64,000 nucleotides of DNA from positions 17,473 through 81,472 of the forward strand of contig DAVY01000007.1 of assembly GCA_002505775.1 (NCBI GenBank), read 5' to 3'. Origin of the DNA: Euryarchaeota archaeon UBA130 (GTDB lineage Archaea; Thermoplasmatota; Poseidoniia; Poseidoniales; Thalassarchaeaceae). Shown in pieces: positions 42,258-50,584 of this stretch. The notes below the pieces were generated by a model, which saw only the letters and a program-made list of their open reading frames with translations, had not been told where the DNA came from and did not search any database. The translations under genes were made by a program, and so were the position numbers. Position 1 is the first letter of the stretch. Each line of letters opens with the position of its first letter.

Positions 42258-45200
42258 TCAAGTCTTCTCGATATGGACCGATATCTTCACTCCATCTACC
42301 TCGAATTCTATGGCGCCATCATTAGCCACTCCCTCGTTGAGATATGCTTTCTCTGAGCGAGTCTCAGAAACTACTCGCTCCCAGTCTCGATTGGATAATT
42401 TACCGTCTTCAATCCAAACACTAAGATTTATTGTCGCCTCAATTTCTAGGTCCAGGTCCTTTCTTTTTGCCTGAATTCTCCTAATTATATCTCTGGAGAG
42501 GCCTTTGGAAAGGAGATCTTCATCAATTTCCATATCCAGTACCAGTGAGACATCCCCATAATCTCCGGAGAGCGTTTCAGCAGCAAAACCTTCCCTTTCA
42601 ACTCTCTTTATGTCAATATCACTGTCATTTATTTCATACCCTCCAACAGCAGCAATTCCAGCCTCAATCTCAAGTAGTAATGACTCTGGATCAATCATTT
42701 GCAACTCAGAGAGAACTTTCGGGAGGTCAGCTCTGCACTTGGCTCCAAGAGCCTTCCTATTAGGCACAATTTCTATCTTCTGGAAAGTATCCAAGTCGTC
42801 TATGACGCTGATTTCCTCAACATTAAGCTCCTCCGAAAGAATTTCATGGAAGCTCGAGAGGTCAGGACCGCCTACTATCCATCCAGACCTACAGGGGAGC
42901 CTCTGCCTCCTCCCAGCATCTACTCTTACTCTCCTGCCTGCCTCAGCAATTGACCTAACTAACTCCATTTCCATTTCTACCAAGGGATCAACTGGAGGAA
43001 GGGCACTCTCAATAATATCAGAACCAACAGGCCAATCCGCCAAGTGAACAGACGACCCAGTCAGCCCCCTATGTATCGCGTCAGATACGAAAGGTGAGAC
43101 TGGAGCCATAAGCCTACAAACTATCAGGAGAACTTCATGAAGTGTGTTCTGACAAGAATGCTTGTCCATACTATCCACTTCATTCCACAGCCTCCTACGT
43201 GACCTTCTAACATACCAGTTTGAAAGATCATTCACTACGAAAGTCTCGAGATCTCTCCCGGCTTTATGAAAGTCCCATCGAACGAATTTATCATGATATT
43301 CCTGGGCCATCGATGAAGCCTTCGATAAAATCCATCTGTCAAGATGGCTTCTCTCTTCTAGTGGGACAAATGTGTCCTCATTACAGGCATCAAATCCATC
43401 TAGTGAGGCGTAATCGGCATGGAACTTGTATACATTCCACAATGTCAAAAACATTTTCGCATAAGACTCTCTTACTCCATTTGGATCAAAGTTCGTGGGC
43501 GACCATGGGGCACTCTGAGTTGTCATATACCATCTGATCGAATCAGCGCCTTCCTTGTTGAAGTGGTCCCAGGGATTAACGACATTTCCCTTCGACTTAC
43601 TCATCTTCTTCCCGTCCTTATCGAGAATGTGGCCAAGAGATAGGCATCTACGATAGGATATGCTATCGAAAACTGTAGTGGAAACCGCCATCAAGGAATA
43701 GAACCAACCTCTGGTTTGATCTACTGCTTCACAGATATAATCGACTGGAAACGAGGCATCAAACTTGTCCCCATTTTCGAAGGGGTAGTGCCATTGAGCG
43801 AATGACGCACAACCAGAGTCGAACCAGCAATCCATTACATATGGCTCCCTAATCATCTCGCCATCGCATTCCACTTGCGGGCAAGAGAGGGTGATCTCGT
43901 CAACATACGGTCTGTGTAATTCCGGTGGCATTTCTGAGGATTCAGTCTTCATTTCCGAGAGCTCTTCTATACTTCCAACACAATGTTCGCTCCCACATTC
44001 CTTGCAAATCCATACTGGCAAAGGGGTGCCCCAGTACCTTTCCCTGCTGATTGCCCAGTCCTTGATATTGGATAGCCATTCTCCCATTCTTTTGGATCCA
44101 GTCCACTCAGGTGCCCATTCAACCTCTGAGTTGTACTGTAGTATCTTTTCTTTAACTGCAGTCATTCTGACGAACCAGCTGTCCATTGCATAGTACAGCA
44201 ACGGATGGTCGGTCCTCCAACAGTGTGGATAATCGTGCGTATACGAATGCTCTCTGTAAAGGAGCCCTTCCTTCTCCAGTAAATCAATGATAATATCATC
44301 GCACTGTTTGACATACTTGCCATCAATATCCTTGTGGGTTCCTTGGATAAATTTGCCATCCATCCCCACGGTATGTTGCGCTGGAAATCCGACTTCCATT
44401 CCAAGACTGTAGTCGTCCTCACCATACATTACCGCGGTGTGGACGACCCCGGTTCCATCAGTGGTTGTGACAAAGTCCGCCCCAACTATGGTCCATGCAG
44501 ATGGGTGCCCCTCTCCATCAATGGCCCCCGGGAAAAGTGGCTTGTATGATCTCCCAATTATTTCTGAACCAGGAAACTCATCTAAAACCTCCATATGGTT
44601 TCTCAATACATTCCCAATCAGGTCCTTGGCTAAAATCAACTCTTCGCCAACCTCTGCCCCTCCTCTGCCTTCCCACGTATCAGACGGACCAGAGGTTATC
44701 TTCACTCTGCAATAGGTCAGATCTGGACCAACCGCAAGACCTACATTGCCCGGAAGTGTCCAAGGAGTAGTAGTCCAGGCCAATACAGAAGCTTCATCGT
44801 CCAGAAGCTTGAATTTCACGAAGACTGCAGGCTCAGTAACCTCTTTGTATCCCAGGGAAACCTCGTGGCTAGAGTAGCTAGTTCCCGTTTGAGGGCAATA
44901 TGGCAGAACCTTATGGCCTCTGAATAGAAGGCCCTTATCGAACATCTGCTTCAATGACCACCATGCCGACTCTATGTATTGGTCATGGAGTGTTACATAG
45001 GGGTCATCAAGGTCAACCCAGAAACCCATCCTCTCTGTCATTTCCCTCCAGGTCTCTTCGTAAGTCCACACGCTCTCCTTACATTTCTCGTTGAATTCTT
45101 TCATGCCATAAGCTTCAATCTCTTCGTTGGACATTAGGTTTAATTGCTTCTGGACCTCAATCTCTACAGGTAGGCCGTGAGTATCCCAACCTGCCTTTCT

Positions 45201-45446
45201 TTCAACCACATGCCCTTGCATCGTCTTCCATCTGCACACCATGTCCTTGAACAGTCTCGAGATTACATGATGGATTCCCGGTTTCCCATTGGCAGTGGGG
45301 GGCCCTTCCAGAAAGGTGAAAGGAGTTCCATTGGCCCTTCTAGATTCTATTGACTTGGTGAAAGTCCCCTCGGACCTCCATACTTCCATCAATGAATTCT
45401 CCAGCACGACAGGATCGAACTCACCGGCCGGCCTAGGCACTACCAT
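42258..45446 (-). CDS. ileS: Isoleucyl-tRNA synthetase
   Basis: Charges tRNA-Ile and edits valine. 1062 residues. Seen: LEGPPTANGKPGIHHVISR (HIGH region), the editing domain with VLAWTTTPWTLPGNVGLAV, KKMSKSKGNVVNPW (KMSKS), zinc-binding C-x2-C near WICKECGSEHC, and the anticodon-binding region DRWILSKASSMAQEYHDKF. The length fits the large archaeal/eukaryote-like type. Divergent from the HMA-DUF4396 gene; a 16-base inverted repeat lies in the 100 bases between. Confidence 0.97.
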   Translation of the reverse strand: MVVPRPAGEFDPVVLENSLMEVWRSEGTFTKSIESRRANGTPFTFLEGPPTANGKPGIHHVISRLFKDMVCRWKTMQGHVVERKAGWDTHGLPVEIEVQKQLNLMSNEEIEAYGMKEFNEKCKESVWTYEETWREMTERMGFWVDLDDPYVTLHDQYIESAWWSLKQMFDKGLLFRGHKVLPYCPQTGTSYSSHEVSLGYKEVTEPAVFVKFKLLDDEASVLAWTTTPWTLPGNVGLAVGPDLTYCRVKITSGPSDTWEGRGGAEVGEELILAKDLIGNVLRNHMEVLDEFPGSEIIGRSYKPLFPGAIDGEGHPSAWTIVGADFVTTTDGTGVVHTAVMYGEDDYSLGMEVGFPAQHTVGMDGKFIQGTHKDIDGKYVKQCDDIIIDLLEKEGLLYREHSYTHDYPHCWRTDHPLLYYAMDSWFVRMTAVKEKILQYNSEVEWAPEWTGSKRMGEWLSNIKDWAISRERYWGTPLPVWICKECGSEHCVGSIEELSEMKTESSEMPPELHRPYVDEITLSCPQVECDGEMIREPYVMDCWFDSGCASFAQWHYPFENGDKFDASFPVDYICEAVDQTRGWFYSLMAVSTTVFDSISYRRCLSLGHILDKDGKKMSKSKGNVVNPWDHFNKEGADSIRWYMTTQSAPWSPTNFDPNGVRESYAKMFLTLWNVYKFHADYASLDGFDACNEDTFVPLEERSHLDRWILSKASSMAQEYHDKFVRWDFHKAGRDLETFVVNDLSNWYVRRSRRRLWNEVDSMDKHSCQNTLHEVLLIVCRLMAPVSPFVSDAIHRGLTGSSVHLADWPVGSDIIESALPPVDPLVEMEMELVRSIAEAGRRVRVDAGRRQRLPCRSGWIVGGPDLSSFHEILSEELNVEEISVIDDLDTFQKIEIVPNRKALGAKCRADLPKVLSELQMIDPESLLLEIEAGIAAVGGYEINDSDIDIKRVEREGFAAETLSGDYGDVSLVLDMEIDEDLLSKGLSRDIIRRIQAKRKDLDLEIEATINLSVWIEDGKLSNRDWERVVSETRSEKAYLNEGVANDGAIEFEVDGVKISVHIEKT

Positions 45447-45494
45447 GGCCGGGGCGAGTCCAGACTTCGTATTGAATATGCCTCGTTCTTCCAG

Positions 45495-45510
45495 AGAGAA
45501 GGTCTTCTCT
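45495..45510. promoter_or_regulatory. Inverted repeat between ileS and the HMA-DUF4396 gene
   Basis: AGAGAAG-GT-CTTCTCT: two perfect 7-base arms separated by 2 bases, in the divergent 100-base intergenic region, about 49-64 bases before the ileS ATG and 37-52 before the other start. Its position and symmetry fit a dimeric regulator site; no regulator is known. Confidence 0.4.
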
Positions 45511-45546
45511 AGCAGGGTTCAAAAACGTCCTCTGTAACGATGTTGT

Positions 45547-46197
45547 ATGAGCAGAACCATCACACTCGATGTTGGGGGTATGACTTGTGATGGCTGCGCC
45601 TCGAATGTAACCAAAGCAATCAACTCCATAGTGGAAGTTTCCGAGGTAGATGTGTCTCACGATTCAGGTAAGGCAATAGTCACTCATAATTTACCAGATG
45701 ATGAAAATATCAGACTCGCGATCATGAATGCCGGATATTCTGTAGACGGAGAGTCCGAACAATTCAACTGGAAAGACGGTTCTGTGTGGAGGCAGTCCGC
45801 ACACAATACCAAGTGGTGCTTGATTGGCTGTAGTATTGGCGATTTCGGAACAATTGCCGCTTTCCAATTTATTCCATATCTTGATGCTCTTGGCTGGTCT
45901 GCAATGTCGATTATGATGCTTGCAATGTTCAATGGGATCATGACTTCAATCGCACTTGAGACCTTCATCTTAATCAAACAGATGGGAGGAATTAGAGAAG
46001 CATTCAGAGTAGCTATTGGGATGTCTCTTATTTCGATGATAGCAATGGAAGCTTCCATGAATGCCACTGATCTTTTAATCATGGGAGAGCCTTCATTGAC
46101 ATGGTGGGTAATTCCGATTATGTTGTTCGTAGGATTCATCACTCCATGGCCATATAACTACTGGAGACTCAAGAAGTACGGATTAGCTTGTCATTAG
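45547..46197 (+). CDS. HMA metal-binding domain fused to DUF4396 membrane domain
   Basis: 216 residues. The first 65 form a heavy-metal-associated domain with the metal-binding GMTCDGCASNV (CxxC), as in copper chaperones and P-type ATPases. The rest is a 4-TM domain with the DUF4396 pattern HNTKWCLIGCSIGDFG, further helices around LDALGWSAMSIMMLAMF and WWVIPIMLFVGFITPWPYNY. Probably a metal sensor, importer or scavenger in the membrane; function of DUF4396 is unknown. Divergent from ileS. The next gene, nadE, follows after 7 bases. Confidence 0.8.
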   Translation: MSRTITLDVGGMTCDGCASNVTKAINSIVEVSEVDVSHDSGKAIVTHNLPDDENIRLAIMNAGYSVDGESEQFNWKDGSVWRQSAHNTKWCLIGCSIGDFGTIAAFQFIPYLDALGWSAMSIMMLAMFNGIMTSIALETFILIKQMGGIREAFRVAIGMSLISMIAMEASMNATDLLIMGEPSLTWWVIPIMLFVGFITPWPYNYWRLKKYGLACH

Positions 46198-46204
46198 GTG
46201 ATTT

Positions 46205-46981
46205 ATGATGCAGGACTGGAAAAGGCTAGGTGAACAGATTACTGAATGGATATCGGACTATGCTACAAGTAACGGGATAACAACTCTAGTAGTGGGAGTT
46301 TCAGGAGGAATAGACTCGGCTGTAACATCCACTCTGTGTGCCAAAACCGGGTTAAGGACCATCGCCCTCAGTATGCCTATTTACCAAATTGAATCCCAGA
46401 ACAATCTCTCAATGAAACATTGTGAATGGCTATCTTCAAATTGGAACAATGTAGAAAATCATATCGTAGATTTATCCGAAACATTTGACTCAATTAGCAC
46501 GGTTCTAACCGAAAAAGGGGCCGATGATCTTTCTTTGGCTAACACCAGAGCTAGATTGAGGATGGCTACTCTGTACTCCATGGCCAGTTCCAACAATGGG
46601 ATAGTTGTGGGTACAGGGAATAAGGTAGAAGATTTTGGAGTAGGATTCTACACCAAATATGGAGATGGGGGAGTGGACATATCTCCTATAGCAGATTTAT
46701 ACAAGTCCGAGGTTTTCTCACTAGCCGACTCTCTTGGGGTCATCCAAGAAATTCAGGAAGTTGCGCCAACAGATGGACTCTGGGATGACGGTAGGACCGA
46801 TGAAGACCAGATAGGGGCCACATATCAGGAACTAGAGTGGGCCATGAGGGAGGTCGAGAGGCCCTCGGGAGAAGAGCTGGATGAGAGGCAAAAGCAGGTC
46901 ATGGAAAGATACATGCAACTCAACAAGGCCAATTCACATAAGATGAACCCAATTCCAGTATTCAAGAAAAGCGACCGCTGA
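46205..46981 (+). CDS. nadE: NH3-dependent NAD+ synthetase
   Basis: Converts deamido-NAD to NAD+ with ATP and ammonia. 258 residues with no glutaminase domain. The PP-loop VGVSGGIDSAVTSTL is near the N-terminus; NTRARLRMATLYSMA and VVGTGNKVEDFGVGFYTKYGDG, followed by DISPIADLYKSEVFSLA, are conserved NadE segments. Two adjacent ATGs (46205 and 46208) can start it. Same direction as the DUF4396 gene. Confidence 0.94.
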   Translation: MMQDWKRLGEQITEWISDYATSNGITTLVVGVSGGIDSAVTSTLCAKTGLRTIALSMPIYQIESQNNLSMKHCEWLSSNWNNVENHIVDLSETFDSISTVLTEKGADDLSLANTRARLRMATLYSMASSNNGIVVGTGNKVEDFGVGFYTKYGDGGVDISPIADLYKSEVFSLADSLGVIQEIQEVAPTDGLWDDGRTDEDQIGATYQELEWAMREVERPSGEELDERQKQVMERYMQLNKANSHKMNPIPVFKKSDR

Positions 46982-47012
46982 GTTAAATTACAAATCTGCT
47001 CCCGCTTCCATC

Positions 47013-47552
47013 ATGAGCGATGGGTCACAGATACAAACCAGCTATGCTGATAGTAACCAATTAATGTCCGTAGAATTCGATAGTAAGATTATAATTTACT
47101 GGTGGATGGCAGCAAATTTTGGACTTCTTATGTCAGTGGTTGGAATCATCCTCATGCCGATCTGGATTCCCTTCGGATGGCTTGTTCATAAGAAACAGTA
47201 CGAGCATATGAGTGGAGCTCTTACTGACCGCTCCATCAACATGCGTATGGGATGGTTGTTCAAGAAACAGCAGAATATAGCCCTCGATAAGCTGACCGAT
47301 GTTTCCATCCATGAGGGTCCAATCCTAAGCGCCTTCGGGGTAGTCAGGATGCAGTTCGAGACCGCAGGTGCAGCACCATTCATACTTACAGGCGTCAGGA
47401 ATGCGAACCAGTTCCGTGACCTTGTGCTAAGACAAAGAGACTCTCTCGCCTTAACTCCCCCGGCTACTTCCTCCCAAGCCAACTCTAACGATGTCTTAGT
47501 TGAGATCAGGGACATACTATCTAAGATCGAGTCAAAGCTCTCCGATGAATAA
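47013..47552 (+). CDS. PH-domain (bPH/YdbS-like) membrane protein
   Basis: 179 residues. Two hydrophobic helices in the first third (IIYWWMAANFGLLMSVVGII, MPIWIPFGWLVH) are followed by a bacterial PH-like domain: RSINMRMGWLFKKQQNIALDK, then LTDVSIHEGPILSAFGVVRM. This fits the YdbS/DUF304 pattern, whose function is largely unknown. A similar but larger protein is encoded at 58.6 kb. It ends just before a convergent GST-like gene. Confidence 0.75.
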   Translation: MSDGSQIQTSYADSNQLMSVEFDSKIIIYWWMAANFGLLMSVVGIILMPIWIPFGWLVHKKQYEHMSGALTDRSINMRMGWLFKKQQNIALDKLTDVSIHEGPILSAFGVVRMQFETAGAAPFILTGVRNANQFRDLVLRQRDSLALTPPATSSQANSNDVLVEIRDILSKIESKLSDE

Positions 47553-47553
47553 C

Positions 47554-48327
47554 TCATATGCCAGAAGAGACTTTCATCCTCAGATACCACGGCCAAACCG
47601 AAGCATGGCTCTCCACGATATCAAATCCGTAAAGACCCTCCATCGACCTTAGAATGCCAAAGTTAGCAAAGTCCGCACCATTGGGAGTGTCTCCTCCAAA
47701 AAAGTCACCCTTTATGCCACCCGACATATGGTCAAGTTGGAATTTGAGGTTCTCCCGAGGGGGCAGGTCGAACATTTTCGCTCTGGACTTGCCAACCATC
47801 CTCATTATTACCCCCCCTGCCCACTTATTCACTAAACGGGTGCCGAAAGAGAAATTATCGACTCTAGTGACATAATCCAGTGCTTGGAGGGAGGTTCTGT
47901 ATGATTTGTAAATCACGGCGACAATCGATTTTCCAAGAATCAAATTGGAAAAATCCATCCACTCGTCCTGCTCGGAATCCTCTCCCATCCTTGGAAACTC
48001 GTTAGTTCCGTTTTCATCGATATAATGTAAGATATAATTCGAGTCGTTCACTTGGGTCCCGTCCCTGTCGACGAAAACTGGCACAGCAGTCCAATCAGAC
48101 CACTTCAGTTGTGTCTTGAATGTTGGGTCAACCTCAACTTTGGAGTATTCAACCCCCCTGCTCCCCAATAGGGCTTTGACTTTGAAGCAGAATGGGCAGG
48201 TTTCAAAACAATACATTGTGGGAAGACCATCAACAACTCTCTCAGGGACAAGCTTTTCTTGGACTCCAGAGGTTGGTTCCAAATCAATTTCAGAATGTTG
48301 TATATCGTTATCATCCACATCAATCAC
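47554..48327 (-). CDS. GST-fold protein with CPFC redox site (prostaglandin E synthase 2-like)
   Basis: 257 residues with a GTG start. The N-terminal thioredoxin-like domain carries MYCFETCPFCFKVKALL (CPFC) and WTAVPVFVD (cis-Pro), followed by a longer helical domain (YVTRVDNFSFGTRLVNKWAG, HMSGGIKGDFFGGDTP). The order and CxxC match membrane-associated prostaglandin E synthase-2 relatives; the likely role is thiol redox or a glutathione-like reductase, since prostaglandins are not expected. An alternative later start near residue 38 would drop the N-terminal extension. Confidence 0.75.
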   Translation of the reverse strand: MIDVDDNDIQHSEIDLEPTSGVQEKLVPERVVDGLPTMYCFETCPFCFKVKALLGSRGVEYSKVEVDPTFKTQLKWSDWTAVPVFVDRDGTQVNDSNYILHYIDENGTNEFPRMGEDSEQDEWMDFSNLILGKSIVAVIYKSYRTSLQALDYVTRVDNFSFGTRLVNKWAGGVIMRMVGKSRAKMFDLPPRENLKFQLDHMSGGIKGDFFGGDTPNGADFANFGILRSMEGLYGFDIVESHASVWPWYLRMKVSSGI

Positions 48328-48335
48328 CTCTATAC

Positions 48336-48698
48336 CTATGAATCCAATGCGGATTCCAATGTCTTTCTAAATGAGTCGACTGATTTTCCGCATCCTTCCA
48401 GCTGAATGGCATCCAAGATGATCTCTATTACACCATCTCGCTCTATGGCAATACATGGAGTCTTACCAATAGTAATCTCCTCTAGCTCAGGAAACTGCTC
48501 ATTTAGGTGCAGAAGCTCGATTTCGAAATCCAAGCCGGATATCATTTCCCTCCATTCTTTCTTAGTAGATACTCCCCTGTGAGTGATGTCACACAGGGCG
48601 CAATGGGCAGTGCCCCTTATTTTGCCCCAAACATAGGCAAGCTCCCCTATTATCCCTCCATCTGCATGATATACGCCATAGGCTTTCTTGACCGCCAT
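48336..48698 (-). CDS. Conserved hypothetical protein with CxxC motif
   Basis: 120 residues of an uncharacterised conserved family: VYHADGGIIGELAYVWGKI, then GTAHCALCDITHRGVSTKKEW and ITIGKTPCIAIERDG. CALC could bind metal or act in redox. No TM or signal peptide. It precedes the GST-like gene by 8 bases on the same strand, so the two are probably co-transcribed and related in thiol or metal handling. Confidence 0.7.
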   Translation of the reverse strand: MAVKKAYGVYHADGGIIGELAYVWGKIRGTAHCALCDITHRGVSTKKEWREMISGLDFEIELLHLNEQFPELEEITIGKTPCIAIERDGVIEIILDAIQLEGCGKSVDSFRKTLESALDS

Positions 48699-48838
48699 TA
48701 CACCACAGCTCCTGCAAACCAGGCGGACAACTATCAGTTGATAATATGGAGTTCCCCGCCATACATCACATCACTTTACCACAAACAGGACCACATTCGA
48801 ACACCAATCTTGAAGTGGCTCCTAGCTAGTCCGAATGC

Positions 48839-50584
48839 ATGGAGGTGCCTGAAGAATTGGCTTCGATGCTTGACGGCGATCACGGCCCCACTAAGCAGAA
48901 AGCAGCTAGCCTGGTCGTTGATCTAGCATCGACTGCTGGCGCAAAGGAATTCATCAGAGCATCCCATGCTCATGTTTCAGGGGTTAGTGTGATTACTGGG
49001 GGGCACGGTCTAAGACGATTCTTAGCTGACTTATCAGGTGATAAAAACGGCAAGGTTGCTATACCAACTACCCTTAATTCTGCTGGATGCGACCATGAAA
49101 AAATGGAGGAAATGGATATAGAATATCCTGATTTTCTAGAACAGCAGTTCGAAATCGTTCATTCATATTCTGAGCTGGGTATTGATGCCACTCTCTCTTG
49201 CACCCCTTATGACAGGGGCATTGAAGAGAAAAAAGGAATAGGATCATGGGCAGAGTCAAATGCGGTTTGCTTCTCAAATTCATACACATCTTTAGTGACG
49301 AACAGGGAGTCAGGACTTTCAGCATTGGCGACTGCATTGACTGGTTGGGCTCCAAGATGGGGGCTTCATTTAGAGGAAAATAGGGCTCCAAACATATTGG
49401 TTCATGTCGATTGTGGAATGGAGGACATGACAGATTGGAGTATTCTGGGAGACTGGATAGGAAAGCAGATTCAGCCAGAATGGAAACTTCCGTGGGGTCC
49501 AATGCCAAGAATAATTGGACTCCCAAATCCGACATTCGAGATGAAGAAGGCATTGACAGCAGCGGCAGCAAATTACGGCTGTCCAATGCTTTGGGCGGAT
49601 GGAATCACCGATGATGCCCCAGATGTAGAAAATTTTCAGGGGATTCTTCATTTCAATCAGTCAGATTTGTCCGAGAGGTATCGCGAGTTGTCACCCAAGG
49701 GAATAGTCGACCTTGTTGTGATTGGATGCCCCCAGGCCAGTGTAGGTGAGGCTCGGTCGACAGCGGCATTTATGCGCTCAAGGATGGAACTCGGAGAGAA
49801 GATTCAGAATCATAGGCTCTGGGTTTTCATGAGCTCCCATAATTACGATCTAATAGAAGCGGATGGGACACTCGATATCTTAGAGGAGGGGGGTGCATTA
49901 GTCTTGAAGGACACATGCCCAGAAGTAACTCCCTACAACAGGGCGAACTACAACCATCTGCTCACTAATTCTCTCAAAGCTGAGCATTATCTCACTAGCG
50001 GTTTGAATAAAATGCCAACAAGCGTTGCAACCATAGAAGATTGCGTCGCTCACGCATTTGATCCAAGTCTATTGTCCTCCCCCAGACCAACACTGAAGTC
50101 GGGCATTGCCAAGACGATTCCAAGTTCAAAGGTCAATGTATCTGGAAATTTTCATGCTAATGGCCATGGAATACCTAGTCAGAAAAACTGGTCAATTAGA
50201 GGGAGGGCGCTTGTAACGGACGTACCGATAACTTACCTCGGTTACGTAAACAGGGATACGGGAGTGATCGAAGAGCCAGGTCATCCATTAGATGGTACGC
50301 CAATAAAAGATACAGTTCTAATCTATCCGAAGGGATCCGGATCAACTGTTGCTCCCTTTGTCCTCATGGGGCTAATCTACACTGGGAGGGGGCCAATGGG
50401 CATAATCAATAGTGATGTGTGTCCGTTGACACTTCCAGCGGCTTCTTTATTGGGTACTCCCTATGCCCATAGCTTCGATGCAGATCCGATTATGAATATC
50501 AATTCTGGAGACTTAGTTCAAATGCAACTAAGCGAGAAAAAAACCACTATCAAAGTAATCTCAAGAAATGGCGAGGAACAATGA
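48839..50584 (+). CDS. Phosphomevalonate dehydratase, large and small subunits fused (aconitase X)
   Basis: Dehydrates 5-phosphomevalonate to trans-anhydromevalonate 5-phosphate in the archaeal mevalonate pathway. 581 residues. Residues about 1-430 are the AcnX large domain, with candidate [4Fe-4S] cysteines in LNSAGCDHEKM, SCTPYDRG, VIGCPQASVGEA and KDTCPEVTPYNRA. About 445-565 is the small swivel domain (DUF126) with ALVTDVPITYLGYV and YPKGSGSTVAPFV. In most archaea these are two genes. The pathway inference is strengthened by mvk at 32.3 kb. Bacterial AcnX enzymes for hydroxyproline metabolism are the alternative. Its last 17 bases overlap tgtA. Confidence 0.88.
   Translation: MEVPEELASMLDGDHGPTKQKAASLVVDLASTAGAKEFIRASHAHVSGVSVITGGHGLRRFLADLSGDKNGKVAIPTTLNSAGCDHEKMEEMDIEYPDFLEQQFEIVHSYSELGIDATLSCTPYDRGIEEKKGIGSWAESNAVCFSNSYTSLVTNRESGLSALATALTGWAPRWGLHLEENRAPNILVHVDCGMEDMTDWSILGDWIGKQIQPEWKLPWGPMPRIIGLPNPTFEMKKALTAAAANYGCPMLWADGITDDAPDVENFQGILHFNQSDLSERYRELSPKGIVDLVVIGCPQASVGEARSTAAFMRSRMELGEKIQNHRLWVFMSSHNYDLIEADGTLDILEEGGALVLKDTCPEVTPYNRANYNHLLTNSLKAEHYLTSGLNKMPTSVATIEDCVAHAFDPSLLSSPRPTLKSGIAKTIPSSKVNVSGNFHANGHGIPSQKNWSIRGRALVTDVPITYLGYVNRDTGVIEEPGHPLDGTPIKDTVLIYPKGSGSTVAPFVLMGLIYTGRGPMGIINSDVCPLTLPAASLLGTPYAHSFDADPIMNINSGDLVQMQLSEKKTTIKVISRNGEEQ

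Noticed and set aside
48699..48838. 140-base intergenic gap checked for tRNA or small RNA
   Set aside because: No acceptor/anticodon pattern; only a 5-base repeat CAACT-ATC-AGTTG seen.
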